A stretch of 64,000 nt of DNA. Origin: RI-153 sp963721725. Lineage in GTDB: Bacteria > Chloroflexota > Anaerolineae > Caldilineales > Caldilineaceae. Position numbers and translations under genes: made by a program. Location: NCBI GenBank assembly GCA_963721725.1, contig CAVRLX010000004.1, forward strand, positions 8,320-72,319, read 5' to 3'. Shown one piece after another: positions 17,001-29,066 of this stretch (its first letter is position 1; each line of letters begins with the position of its first letter). The notes beneath the pieces are model-generated. The model was given only the letters and a program-made list of their open reading frames with translations, was not told the origin of the DNA and did no database searches.

Positions 17001-20000
17001 GTCGGCGTGTCCGTCGGCGTGTTGCGTAACCGTCGGCGTGGCCGTCGGCGTACGTCGGCGTGTTGGTTACCGTCGGCGTATCCGTCGGCGTGTTCGTAAC
17101 CGTCGGCGTATCCGTCGGCGTGTTGGTCACCGTCGGCGTGGCCGTCGGTACCGTCTCTGTCGGATCGGCGTGTTCGGTTACCGTCGGCGTGTCCGTCGGC
17201 GTGTTCGTGACCGTCGGCGTATCCGTCGGCGTGTTCGTCACCGTCGGCGTATCCGTGGCGTGTTGCGTCACCGTCGGCGTGTCCGTCGGCGTGTTCGTAA
17301 CCGTCGGCGTGTGTCGGTCGGCGTGTTCGTTACCGTCGGCGTATCCGTGGGCGTGTTGGTCACCGTCGGCGTTTCCGTCGGCGTGTTGCGTGACCGTCGG
17401 CGTCTCCGTCGGGCGTGTTTCGGTTGACCGTCGGCGTGTCCGTCGGCGTGTTCGTCACCGTCGGCGTATCGTCGGCGTGTTCGGTCACCGTCGGCGTGTC
17501 CGTCGGTGTGCTCGTATCCGTCGGCGTATTCGTCGGCGTGTTGGTAACCGTCGGCGTATCCGTGGGCGTGTTGCGTAATCGTCGGCGTGTTCGTCGGCGT
17601 GTTCGTAACCGTCGGCGTGTCCGTCGGCGTGTTGGTAACCGTCGGCGTATCGGTCGGCGTGTTCGTCACCGTCGGCGTGTCCGTCGGCGTGTTCGTAACC
17701 GTCGGCGTATCCGTCGGCGTGTTCGGTGACCGTCGGCGTGTTCCGTCGGTGTGTTGGTCACCGTCGGCGTGTCCGTTGGCGTGTTGCGTACCGTCGGCGT
17801 GTTCGTCGGCGTGTTGGTCACCGTCGGCGTGTCCGTCGGCGTGTTGGTCATCGTCGGCGTATTCGTCGGCGTGTTTGTAATCGTCGGCGTGGCCGTCGGC
17901 GCGCTGTGTCCGTCGGCGTATTCGTCGGCGTGTTGGTAACCGTCGGTGTGGCCGTCGGGACCGCTGTGTTGGTCGGCGTGTTCGTCGGTGTATTGGTCAC
18001 CGTCGGCGTGTCCGTCGGCGTGTTGGTGACCGTCGGCGTATCCGTCGGTGTGTTGGTCACCGTCGGCGTGTGCCGTCGGCGTATCGTTGGTAACCGTCGG
18101 CGTGTCCGTCGGCGTGTTCGTAACCGTCGGCGTATCCGTCGGCGTGTTGGTAACCGTCGGCGTATTCGTCGGCGTGTTGGTAACCGTCGGCGTATTCGTC
18201 GGCGTGTTCGTCACCGTCGGCGTGGCCGTCGGCACCGCTGTGTTGGTCGGCGTATTCGTCGGCGTGTTTGTAATCGTCGGCGTTTCCGTCGGCGTGTTGG
18301 TCACCGTCGGCGTGTTCGTCGGCGTGTTGGTAACCGTCGGCGTATCCGTCGGCGTGTTGGTCACCGTCGGCGTGTCCGTCGGCGTGTTCGTAACCGTCGG
18401 CGTATCCGTCGGCGTGTTGGTCACTGTCGCCGTATTCGTTGGCGTATTGGTGACCGTCGGTGTCTCGGTCGGCGTATTCGTTGGCGTATTGGTGACCGTC
18501 GGCGTGTTCGTCGGCGTGTTGGTCACCGTCGGCGTATCCGTCGGCGTATTCGTCGGCGTGTTGGTCACCGTCGGCGTTTCCGTCGGCGTGTTCGTCGGCG
18601 TCGGGGTTGACGTATAGGTTGGCGTGACGGTGGGCGTGTTTGTGGGCGTAGCCGTCGGCGTGGGTGTGGGCAACGCCTCGACTGCAATGACAAACGGCTG
18701 TTGCGCGCTTCTATGCGAGCCATCGGTGATCCAAAGGGTCACGGGGTTGGCCCCGGCGTTGCCCGCCGAAGGTGTACCGCTGAGGGTGGCTGTGCCATCA
18801 CCGTGATCGGTCAAGATGAGCCAACCCGGCACAGTCCCCGTGATCTGCCAAGATTCGCCCAGATCTGGATCTTGGGTCGTGATGGTATAAATGTAGGCGC
18901 TTGCTTCCTGGGCGGTGGTAACGGGCGTACTTGTGAAACTGGGTGCGGTGTTGGTAAAGCTGAAGCTGACGGTGGCGCTGTGGCACAGGCCGTCGTCGTC
19001 GCAGATCTGATAATTAAAGGAATCTGTCCCCACAAAATGGCTGGCTGGCGTATAGGTGATCACACCGCTGGCCGGGGAAATCATAATCGTGCCCGTCATG
19101 GGGGCGGTGAGGCTGATCAGCGTGCTGGCATCGAGGGAGCCGTCGACATCACTGTCATTTGCCAGCACGTTAATCACGACAGACTGATTTTTCCCCTGGC
19201 TGCGCGAATCGTCCACAGCCACAGGCGGCAACAAGGGGCGAATGCCAAAATTGATGGCGGTAACCGGCTGGCCGCTGGTAATCAGAGCAGAGCGGCTCAA
19301 TGAAGTCGTGTTGGTATAGGCCGAGGGCAATGTCAGCGTTACGGCATAGCTGCCGGGCAGCACGTTTGTGAAGGTATACAAGCCGCTGGCGCTGCTGGTG
19401 GTGGTGATGCCATTGCTCAGCCAAAGAATGCCGCCGCCATAGCCATTCTCACCGCCATTGTGAAGGCCATTGCGGTTGCTATCCACAAAGACCGTGCCGG
19501 AAAGAGTGACGGGGTAGGCATCGAAGAAATTGTTGCCGCTGCTGACTTCGGCATTGCCCAGGGTCAAGCTGATGCTATTGGCATTGTTCACACTGCCGCT
19601 GACCGTCTCCGCCCCGATGCTGACAGTGCCGTTGGGATCGCTTTCGCTGATGGTATAGGTTCCCGAAAGCACACGGAAACTGTATAGCCCGCTGCTGTCC
19701 GTGGTGGTAGTCATGCCGTTGGAAAGCGAGATCAGCACACCACTCAGGGCCGGTTCGCCGCTGTCGTGGGTGACGTTGCCGTTGCGATCTTCATAAACAC
19801 CGCCGCTGATGGTGGACCACAGGCTGCTCACTTCAAAATCACGTCCAGCCAAATTCTGGCCCACGCCCAGGTTAACGCTGATCAACGCCGGATTGCCGCC
19901 GTCGCGGTCGGCTAGGCTGGCATAGCCGGGCAGGTTGGCCGATGTGATGCGATGTAGCCCGGGATAGAGGGCCGGAAAGGTATAGACGCCGCTGGCGTTG

Positions 20001-23000
20001 GTCTGGGTTGTGGTCACCCCATCGTCGCCTGTGTCCAACACATTGTCGTTGCCCGCATAGCGCAGCGTAACCGTCACGCCTTGCATGGGTGCTTCGCCAC
20101 CGTCGGCGATGCCATTGCCATTGCCCAGGACTACGCTGCCGCTGATGCTGCCCCGTTGCTCTTGATAGCCGAAGGCTTGGCCGCTGACGGCGGCGCCATT
20201 CACGGTAATGGTGGTGCGATTGTCCAGCGTGCCGTCGGGATCGCCCGTTTGTACAAAGGCCACGGGCAGCGACGTTGTGTCCACAGCAATGCGATAGCTG
20301 CCATTCTCAACGCCGTCAAAGCTGTAGCTGCCATTCCCCGCCGTGTTTGTCGTGGCGAGGATCGTGCTGCCGCTGCTGTTATAGAGGTTGACTGTGATAT
20401 TGGCGAGGCCATTTTCGCCGTTGTTGGCAGCGTTGCCGTCGGCGTCGTTCCAGACTGTGCCGCTGACGGTGTAGGTGGGGGCGGGTGAGATGTAGCCAAA
20501 GTTGCCGTTGCTGTCGCTGCCGCCGCCGGCCACGTTGGCACTGTACGGATTATTAGCCGTGGTCAGTGTCATCCCCGCGGGGATGGTGGAAGCGTCTGGG
20601 CGCACGACATATCCGGCATCGGGCAGGCCAGCAAAGCTGTAGTTGCCATTGGGGCCAGTGGCAACACTCTCAAGCAAGGTGGTGCCATTGCTGGCATAGA
20701 GATTCACTGTGACACTCGGCAGCCCGGATTCACCGGCGCTGCGTGTTTGGCTGTTATTGGCATCTTGATAGACGCTGCCGCTGATCACACCGGCATGGTC
20801 GCGGCCAAAATCGGCGTCTTCATATTCCTGCCCAGAGGTGACCACCGTGCCAATACTTGTAGGCGTAGTGGCTGTGCTTAATGCGGCTGGCACATCAGCA
20901 GCGTTGTAGGTCAGGGTGTAACTGCCCGGCGGCACAACAAACTCATAGTCGCCGCTGCCGTTGGTAACACCGCTACGATTGACGGGGTTGCCACTAATAT
21001 CGTTGCCGGTCAGGGTCACTGTGACGCCAGACAACCCCGGCTCGCCGCTATCTTTCACGCCGTTGTGGTTCACATCATGGAAAACGCTGCCCCCCACCAA
21101 GGCCCCCTCTACCCAGCCAAAATCGGCGTTGGTATCGTGCTGCCCGGCAGTCAGGGTGACGGCGCGCTTATCGCCTGTGGTGGCGATCATCTTGTCAAAC
21201 GAGCCGTCGGAGGGGCTGGGCACCGTACTTTCGTCCACATCCACCACATAGCTGCCCGGTGCCAGGTTGTCAAAGAGGTAAAGACCGTTGCCATCGGTGA
21301 CGGTGAAAGCATGGATTGGTTCGGTTACATCCTTTTTGCCGTTGGCGTTGGTGTCCGTATAGAGCAGCAGGGTTACGCCGACAATCGGCCCTTCGCCGCC
21401 ATCAATGATCTCATTCGCGTTGTTGTCGTACCAGAGCCTGTCACCGATGGAACTGGACCAGTTGTAGCCCAGATCCGCCGTGGTGATGATCTGGCCGTTG
21501 CTCAGATCCACGTTGACGGGATCGCTGCCGCTGACCCGTTCCAGCCCGTTTGCCAGCCCCGATTCCACGGTGACGAGATAGGTGCCCGTGTTAAGACCGG
21601 TGAAGGTATAGAGGCCACTGCTGCCAATGGTGGCGGTGATCAGGCGCACGTCGTTCACATCCAACGTGTTGCTGTTGTTAGTATCGCGATAGAGCGCAAC
21701 CACAGCGTTGACTGCGCCGCTTTCGTCGGCGTCAAAGAGTCCGTCCTCGTCGGCGTCGATCCAGATCGCATCACCCACACGCGCGGTGCCAGCCGGTTGG
21801 AAGCCAAAATCGGCGGTATCGTGCTGGGTGGTGCTGGTCGCCAACGTTACCGAACGGCTGGTCTGCGTGGTGGGCCAATAGCCTGTGGGTACAGGACTGG
21901 TGACAGTCCATGTGCCAGCGCTCAGGCCGTAGATGCGATAGACCCCGTTACTGTCGGTGACATCACACAGGGGCGCTCGCCGTTGCTGGCACAGATCAGA
22001 CACGCCGGCCAGCCCCACCTCGCCGGTATCCTTGACGCCGTTGGCGTTCGCGTCGGCCCATACCGTGTCACCGATGCTGGCTGTGAGAGCGGTTTCTACT
22101 TCGTTGCTGCGGGCCAGGGAGAGGCCGCTGCTACTGGTGAGGAAAGCACGATTGGCAACGTAATTTGGTGGTGTCGGGTTGTTGACCTTGGCCTGGAAGG
22201 TCAGTGGCGGGGCCACGATAACACTGGCCGATTGGGCTGTAGGCCAGGTCAGGCTGCCATTGCCAGCCGCGCCGCTAAAGGTCAGGTTGCCCGGCTGGCT
22301 ACCCGCTGTGGCTTGGTAGACCCAGGTAAAGGTGGTGCCAGCCAGGTTGACGGCGGCGCTGGCCGGGGTGGGTCCACTGACCCGTGAAGCCGAAGCGCCG
22401 TTGGTCCCAACGAAATTTAAGGTGGGTGTAACGAGCGTACTTGATGGTGTGCCGGCTACTTGCCAGTCGATGTGCAGTAAGGGAGCCGTAGACGGGCTGC
22501 CATCGAAGCTATCCGCCGAGCGCGAGCCGCAATTGCTCAAAGGCGTTACGCCTGTGCGGCAGCGGATGATCAAAACGCATACTATTGCCGCTGGACCATC
22601 CTCCCCGGTTGACGATCTCCTGCACAATGCCGGAGAGATTAGGCGTGTCGTAGTTCTGTCCCACGGTCCAGCTTGTGGCGAACCGAATTGACCGCACTGG
22701 CGGCGCTGGTGCGGGTGCGGCCCGAAATGTTACTGGCGGTGCTGGTAAAGGTCGTGGGGTTGTCGGCGGCCTGGCCTTCGATGGTGAGATCGGCGGCATT
22801 GCTGTTGGTCATGCTACCGTCGGGAGTGATGGCGCGGAAGCGCACATAGGCGTTGGTCACCGTGGCCCCTGGCGGAATGTTGACACTGGTAAAGCGCAGA
22901 CCGATCTGTTGCGCGCCAGAGGTGGGGGCTTCGTCGTCGCGCACCAGTTCCAGATCGCTGCTGATCAAATACATGCCATTGGGCGTGCTGCCATCTGTCC

Positions 23001-26000
23001 CTTGCTGTTCCGCATCGTCGCTGCTGACGTTGATGCGCACATCCACCGAACCGCTAGCCCCAATATCATTGCTGCGGGTCAGAATTTGGGTTACCACAAT
23101 CTGGTCGCCTGTGCCGACCAAGGCGCGGTTGGTGCTCAGGGCTGTGCCAGTACTGGCGCTGGGCGGCATCACCCAATCCACGACCAAGGTAGCGGGTTTG
23201 CCACCTTCTCTGCTGCCCCAGTCTGCCTGACCAGTATCCGTGCCCGTGGCGATCATGGCGAATCCGAGATTGGTCTTGGTGCCGTTGATCCAATCCTGCA
23301 CCAGCGCGGTGACGGTTGCATTCTGCACGGTGCTCCCGCCCACCGGTGTGACCGTTGCATAGACCGCTGATCCCCAGGGGGACGGTGTGCTGCGGAAGTT
23401 GCCGCCACTGCCATTCCAGGCTGTGCTGGTATCTGTACAATTGGGAGCGAGCCAAGTTGCGCCAATAACACAGGTGCTGTTGTCCGAACCCCCTTCGGCC
23501 CAACTGCGTGTGGCCTCGCGGATCTCGACAACGTGGTTGGAACGGCTGCTTTCGCTGACCAGTTTCAGGGTGGCGCTGTTGATGGTTGCGCCGGGGGGAA
23601 TCATGGACAGGTCGAAGCGCAACAGACCGTGGTATTCGCTAGTGCCAGCGGCATTATTGGACGGGTTGGTCTCGATTTTATTTGCAATGCCAAAGTTTTT
23701 ATCGACGGCATCTTCACGCACATGGGTATCGGCGGAGACGGTTACCGTATTGACACCGCTGGCCGTCGTGTTTTGGGGAACCAGATAGGTCAAGACCACG
23801 GAGGGCAATTTACCCGCCACGCCCGAATCCTTGGCGTGAAATTTGACCTCGCCTAGATCCGAGCCATTCGCCAACATCACAAAACCATAGTTGCTGCCGC
23901 CGTTTAACCAGTTGTTGACCACACTGGATACGTTCGCCGTGTAGGCAGTTTCATCGACCGCAGGGTAGATCGTACCCAAAGAACTACCGTAGGGCATGGC
24001 TGTGCCGAAATTGCCGCCGCTGCCGTTCCAACCGGTGCTGGTGTCGGTGCATTTGGGTGCATTCCAGGTGACGCCAGTCACACATGTAGTATTGGATCCT
24101 GTGCCTTCGTTCCACGGGCCATAGGTCAATTCACGCACGCTGAGCGAGCGGCTGGTGGCCTGACCACTTTCGACGGTGACCGAAAGCATCGCGCTTTGCA
24201 ACACAGATCCGGCGGGCAGGGTACTGGCCGAGATGGGGAAGTAGAGCAGGCCATGTTCGATCTTGTCTACATCAATATTGATCTGGGCATTTACGCCCCA
24301 GTTTTTCCCTGCATCTGCCCCAGAGGTAATGAACGCATCCTTGCTGGCCGTCACCACCATTCTCATGGGTTGATAGGCTGTTCCCTTTTTGCTGGCCGGA
24401 ACGGCGGCGGCGTTGCTCCCGACATTCCAGGTGACCGTATTGGCATGATTGGCGGCCAACACCTGAACGTTATCCGAAGAGGACTGCGCGAACGCGTAAC
24501 CGGCGGCCCCGCTGGCATTGCCCAAAAAGCGCAGTGTGCCTGCCCCACTGGCGGTACAATTCCAGGTAAAGGTGGTAGTGCTGCCTGCCGCCACCGTTTG
24601 CGGCGAGGCCGAGGTGAGCGAACAAACCGCCGATGCTGTGCCCGACAGCGTAACCGGCGAGATCGTGGGGGTCACGTTATTGACAGTCTGGGTGGCCGTG
24701 AGCGCCATACTCGTCTGGATCGTGGCTCCTGTGGTAAGGCTGGCGGGCGTCACGCTCAATCGGTTGCCTGAACCGGTGGTAGTGGTGGTGTAGGAAACCA
24801 CCAGTTGGGGGCGACTCGATGCTGTGGCATGTTCTGAGGATGCCCAGTTTTGCACCCGGTTGCCGCCGCCATCGGGCGAATAGATGACGAACCCATAATT
24901 GGGATTTGTATTGTTGACCCAGTTGGCAACAGCCGAGGTGACGTTCCAGTTATATTGACCGGCGGCAGTCACGTTGGCACTATCGATGGCCGTGGCGTTG
25001 AAATCCCCCCCAGCCGTCGTCCAAGCCGTGGCAGACTGGCGGTTATTCCAACTGGCTGTGCCCGCCGCGCCACACTGCGTACCCTCATCCCAGGCAGAGG
25101 TCACCCGGTAGACGGCGTTGTTCATGGAATAGCCGCCGCCGGTGTTAGTCATCTTCAACTGCGCCGAGGTAATCGTGGCCCCGGCCGGAATATCGGCAAG
25201 GTTAAAACGGACGAGGATACGATTTTCGCCGCCGTTCTCCCGATCTGTGTCCAGCGTGGTACAAGTGCCGTAGTTAAAGGTGGGACTTGCAGCATTGATC
25301 CAGGTATCGTCTACTTTGGCGGCATCACTAATGGTGACCGAGTTGGCAACCGTACCGCCTGTGACAAGACCGGCGGCTCCGGGGCTTGCCACAAAGCCGT
25401 TCAAGACACCGCCCTGCCCCGCGCTCTGGAAAGTGGTTCCCGTGGGCACGGTGTCGGTGATGATCACGCCGTTGAGCAGACTGCCCCCCAGATAATTGAC
25501 GCTTACCGTATAGGTCAACGAGTCGCCGGCATTGGCGATGCTCTTATTCACTGCTTTGCTCAGCCGCCGCACCAGACCGAAATCGATGTCGGTGCGGTTC
25601 TGGCCCACAGTCAGCGTCACCGCTTTGGGGTCCTGGCTGGGGCTGTAGCCGTCGGGGATGGCCGGGGCGCTTTCATCCAGATCGACAATATAGGCACCTG
25701 GCCCCAGGGTGTTAAAGGTGTAGGTTCCCGTCAGGCTTGTGCTTGTGCTCTGTAACAGCGGCTCGCCGCCGTCCAAAAGGCCGTTGGCGTTGCTGTCTTT
25801 ATAAAGGCGCAGGGTGACATTGGGAACCAGGGTTTCGCCGCTGTCCTTGATGCCGTTGGCGTTGATGTCCAAAAAGACCTGATCCCCAATCGAGCCGGGC
25901 ACCAGTTTGAAATAGCCAAAGCGAACCGTGCTGACACTGCCGCTGAGATTGGGCACGGCCTGCGGATCGCTGGTGGTAAGTAGGAAGCTCTGCGGCGCAA

Positions 26001-28632
26001 AGTAGGTGGTCAGATCGCTGTCCGCGCCGTCGGCGTCCACAAGGTAACTGATGCCAGTGGCGAGGCTGCCAAAGCTGTAGGCCCCGCTGCCGTTGCTGGC
26101 CGTTGTGGCAATCAGCGCGTCTTCTGCGCCAATCAAGCCGTTGCCGTTGGTATCCTCATACAGATTGACAGTGACATTGGCGATTAGCGCATCTGTGCCA
26201 CTGTCATAAGTGCTATCGTTGCCCTTGTCTTCAAAAATCAGGCCGCTAATGCTGCCACTGCCCCCAGGTCGATAGCCAAAGGTGATGCCTGTGCGGTTTT
26301 GACCTTCGGCCAAACCGTTGATTGCCGTGGGATTCGCCCCCGCAGTCAGCGTATAGCCAGCCGGAATGCCGCCAGTCACGGCGACGCTATGGTTGCCCGC
26401 CGCCACATTGTTAAATAAATAGCTGCCATCACTGCCCGTCACCGTGGTTACACTGCCATCCAATGTGAGGGTGACCCCGGGAATACCCTCTTCGCTGGCA
26501 TTCTGCACGCCGTTATTATTCCAATCGCGGAAGATGACCCCGGCAATGCTGGCCCCGCCCACCGTAACTTCAGCCAACGTGCCTGTGGCGAGGGTGGTAT
26601 CTTTGCCCAAAACAGGGTCGCGGTGATTCGTGGAAAAGGTATTAAAATAGCGGCCGGCGGTGACGTTATTTCCCACCCGTGCTGTAAAAGTCAAGAGAAG
26701 CTTCTGATCGGCGTTAACAGCCTTGCCCACCGTGAAGACAGGCCGATTTAGGTTGCTGCTATTTACCGTGGTGGAGGCCAGAGCATTGGCCCCGTTGACG
26801 GTCACGCTGTTGAGGCTGACATAACTAAAGCCAGTGGGGAGATATTCGGTCAGTTGAAGCGGATTGCCGCTGGGGCCGGCCCCGTCGTTGTCGATCTCCA
26901 AGGTGTATTGAATGGTACCGCCCGGAGAGACGGCACTGGGCGACGCGCGCTTGCTGGGGATCAGCACCGGGTTCGAGCCAAGCCAGACGCCTTCATTAAC
27001 TTGACTAACATAGCCCTGGGCGGTGGATGCGTTGACGGTGTTAATCGAGAGCGTGCCGCTGGATTTGGCCTTGACGCTCACCGTCGCTGTCCACTTTTCG
27101 CCGGGGGCCATGCTGGGGATGGTCCAGCGCAGGGGGCTGGGGCCGCTGGTCTGTTGCGGAAAGGCGCTGATAAATTCCACATTGCCGGGCAATAGATCCT
27201 GAATTTGGATGCCGGTTTGGGTGCTGGCACTGATGTTCCAAAAGTCGATGGTGTAGTTAAAGGTGCTGCCGTTGGCAACCACATTGTTCGAGGCCCGCTT
27301 CACCAACAGCGCACAAGGGTTCAGGGTGGAGGTTGTGGGATCGTAGTAGCGCCACAGGTGATCTTTGCCGCCCTGTTCGCCGCCAGCATCGCCGCCGAAA
27401 ACATCGGCGTGGGCATTGAAACAGCCGTTGGCATCGCGTGGGTCGGGGCTGCTCAGCACTTTGAGCTTGACGCGGGCATATTCAAAACGGCCCGCGGTGA
27501 GCACACCCACACTCCAGCGAAGGGCTTTGGGGCTGGTGCTATCGCTTAAACTTGTGGTGGGGGGGAGGGGAGTGGCCGGGCTAAGGGCATAGCCCATTGT
27601 GCTGGCGTCCTGATAGGCATAGCCAATGCTTTGATCAGGATTGCCAGGAATATCATCGGCAATCGTGCTGCCTTCATATTGGATGCGCTGCCACGGCCCC
27701 ATGCTGCTCACCGCGCTCTTCATGTTGCCTGTGCTGTCATACACATTCTTATCAAAGGCCCAGGCATAGCCGCTGTGCGGGCCAGCCACACTACTGCCCA
27801 AGCCCCACGGTGTGCTGCCGCGGCCATCGGGATCGATGATAGCCGAGCTAGGACTCTTGCTGCCATAGGCCAGCAATTGTTCTGCATCCCACCGGTTATT
27901 GGGCGTCACCACTTCGCCGCGGTTGTTGGTAATCGTGCCGCCGTTCCAGCTTTTCCAGGCCGTCTCTGGATCGGTAGCATAGAAAATGCCCACGTCCCCA
28001 TAGACGCCAGCCAACGTACCTCTATGTTTGCCTGTGCTATCCACGGCTGTGTTTGTGCGCCCAATGGCATTCGGTCCCAGCGTCAAGCCCGTGAGCGCGC
28101 TGGTGGATTTGGCCCCCACAGGCCCTGCTCCCTGCGAAATAATGGCCTGCCCTTTCATGGGCATATCTGTATAACCGCCGTTGCCGTCGGGGAAGACATA
28201 GCCAGCGTCGATCACCTGTGTGCCCACAGGGACGTAAAAGTCAATGTAACCACCCACGCCTGTGGTTGCCCCGCTGGGCTGCGGAGAGGATTTTACGATG
28301 ATCCCCAGTTCATCATTTGGGCGGATCAGCGGCAGATCGTTGGCACTGGCACGCGCCAGAATCATTTGGAGTGTAGCGTCATCAAAATAAAGCCAGGCCA
28401 TGCGTTGGTCCACGTTGTGGGCCGATGCGGAGCGCGTCAACGGCTCTGATCCAGCCTGGGGCAGCAGTCCCCCCAGCAAGATCAGACCCCAGCACACAAA
28501 CAAGATGCGTAGTGTTTGATAACGCCATCCCTGACGTGTCCCTTTCAGCGATTTCATATCATGCATAGGTTCCGTCTTGTCTTTTGATCGCTGTCGTCCA
28601 ATCACGTCTATCACTGCCTTGCGTATTTTCAT
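14053..28632 (-). CDS. Giant multidomain surface protein (SdrD-B, DNRLRE, DUF11, PT-repeat, YVTN propeller), frameshifted
   Basis: The whole 14.6 kb reads as one gene of about 4,860 residues if single-base shifts are ignored near 22,680, 22,575, 14,525 and 14,345 and many between 16.6 and 18.1 kb. Order from the N-terminus: signal peptide (RILFVCWGLILLGGLL; cleavage after SASA), a unique ~300-residue region, DUF11-like segments, three SdrD-B domains (26.6-25.6 kb), DNRLRE-like domains (25.3-23.2 kb), a sheet domain split by two shifts at 22.7-22.45 kb, nine more SdrD-B domains (22.1-19.2 kb, motif DxNxNGxxDxGE), cadherin- and Ig-like domains, the Thr/Pro repeat stalk, another SdrD-B, a DUF11-like domain, the motif IYLPLI, and a YVTN-like beta-propeller. 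It would be a very long adhesin or sheath protein. The shifts sit partly in homopolymers and are more likely sequencing errors than decay. The start is uncertain: ATG at 28632, or a codon within 30 residues of it. Confidence 0.75.
16060..18665 (-). repeat. Thr/Pro stalk repeat (TPTVTNTPTDTPT type)
   Basis: About 2.6 kb of near-identical units, seen on the plus strand as GTCACCGTCGGCGTGTCC and GTCGGCGTGTTGGTAACC, in multiples of 6 and 18 bases, with a longer unit containing GCCGTCGGCACCGCTGTG. Translated on the minus strand they give TPTVTNTPT/TDTPT/NTAVPTA repeats. The reading frame changes many times between 16.6 and 18.1 kb through single-base gains and losses (for example a missing G near 16,620). 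The true unit number and frame are therefore unreliable. Confidence 0.92.
19235..22090 (-). repeat. Tandem array of nine SdrD-B-like modules
   Basis: Nine consecutive modules of about 90-120 residues start with strands such as VGDAIWIDADEDGLFDADES, SIGDRLWYDNNANEIIDGGE or SGTVFVDSNRNGLHNGGENG and close with an Asp/Phe-Gly strand (ADFGW, AFGYQ, NFGI). Each has the D-x-N-x-[ND]-G-x-x-D-x-G-E loop expected to bind calcium. The modules are diverged, so the array is old, unlike the Thr/Pro repeat next to it. Confidence 0.85.
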
Positions 28633-29016
28633 GCTATTTATTAGATATCTCTTCTGATTATTGAAGGGCAACAGATAAAAGTGTATCGCTCTAAAGTCCT
28701 ACAACCGGGGTTTTAAGCTTACAATTTGCACAGGTGCAAGATCTGTGGCTATTTCCAGAAACCCTGCCTAGGCAATTGCTCGAAAATAAGCGATGCGGCC
28801 AGATCCCCGGCACTTTCTGAGTCCGTGAAGGGCCGGGGACGTGGCCGCACAGGCGGAGGCTACACTGAGCAGCGCCACGAAGGGAGAGTTTCTGCTTCTG
28901 GGAAAAGGGTTTTGTGTGCGGCTGCGGTGTATAAAATGAGGTGACTTTGCCGGGAGCGCCGGGTCTGAGTGGGGGTGCGGAGGCAAGCGCTGCCTGTTGC
29001 AAACGGCGACAAAGTG
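28633..29016. other. Intergenic region upstream of the giant surface gene
   Basis: No convincing gene. Short open frames on either strand lack ribosome sites and recognisable domains. Small hairpins occur (TTGCACAGGTGCAA near 28,730; CCCCGGCAC..GGCCGGGG near 28,815-28,838). The promoter of the surface gene should lie here but I see no clear consensus. I looked for a c-di-GMP riboswitch because of the neighbouring GGDEF/HD-GYP gene and did not find the conserved core. Confidence 0.5.
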
Positions 29017-29059
29017 ACGGTGTAGCTTCACAGTCCATCGCTGGCGGAAGCTACACCGT
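29017..29059 (-). terminator. Hairpin terminator after the GGDEF/HD-GYP gene
   Basis: Arms ACGGTGTAGCTTC (29017-29029) and GAAGCTACACCGT (29047-29059) pair over 13 bases with a 17-base loop, 8 bases after the stop codon on the minus strand. Confidence 0.65.
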
Positions 29060-29066
29060 TGGACGT

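Noticed and set aside
15920..18620. Long plus-strand frames rich in Arg or Val/Gly across the repeat
   Set aside because: They are the opposite-strand reading of the Thr/Pro repeat and have no start signals or domain.
16060..18665. CRISPR-like regular repeat
   Set aside because: Units are contiguous with no unique spacers and encode Thr/Pro repeats in a protein; it is a coding tandem repeat.
14053..28632. Interpretation of the giant gene as three or more separate genes or a pseudogene
   Set aside because: Domains are broken in mid-strand at each frame change and no new ribosome sites appear; the same type of shift occurs in essential genes, so one intact gene is the simpler reading.
28633..29016. 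Possible c-di-GMP riboswitch before the giant surface gene
   Set aside because: The genes around it made this attractive, but I could not find the conserved GEMM core or its paired helices on either strand.
28691..29038. A 115-codon minus-strand frame upstream of the giant surface gene
   Set aside because: Composition looks unstructured (scattered Cys and Pro), there is no start signal, and it covers the terminator of the neighbouring gene.
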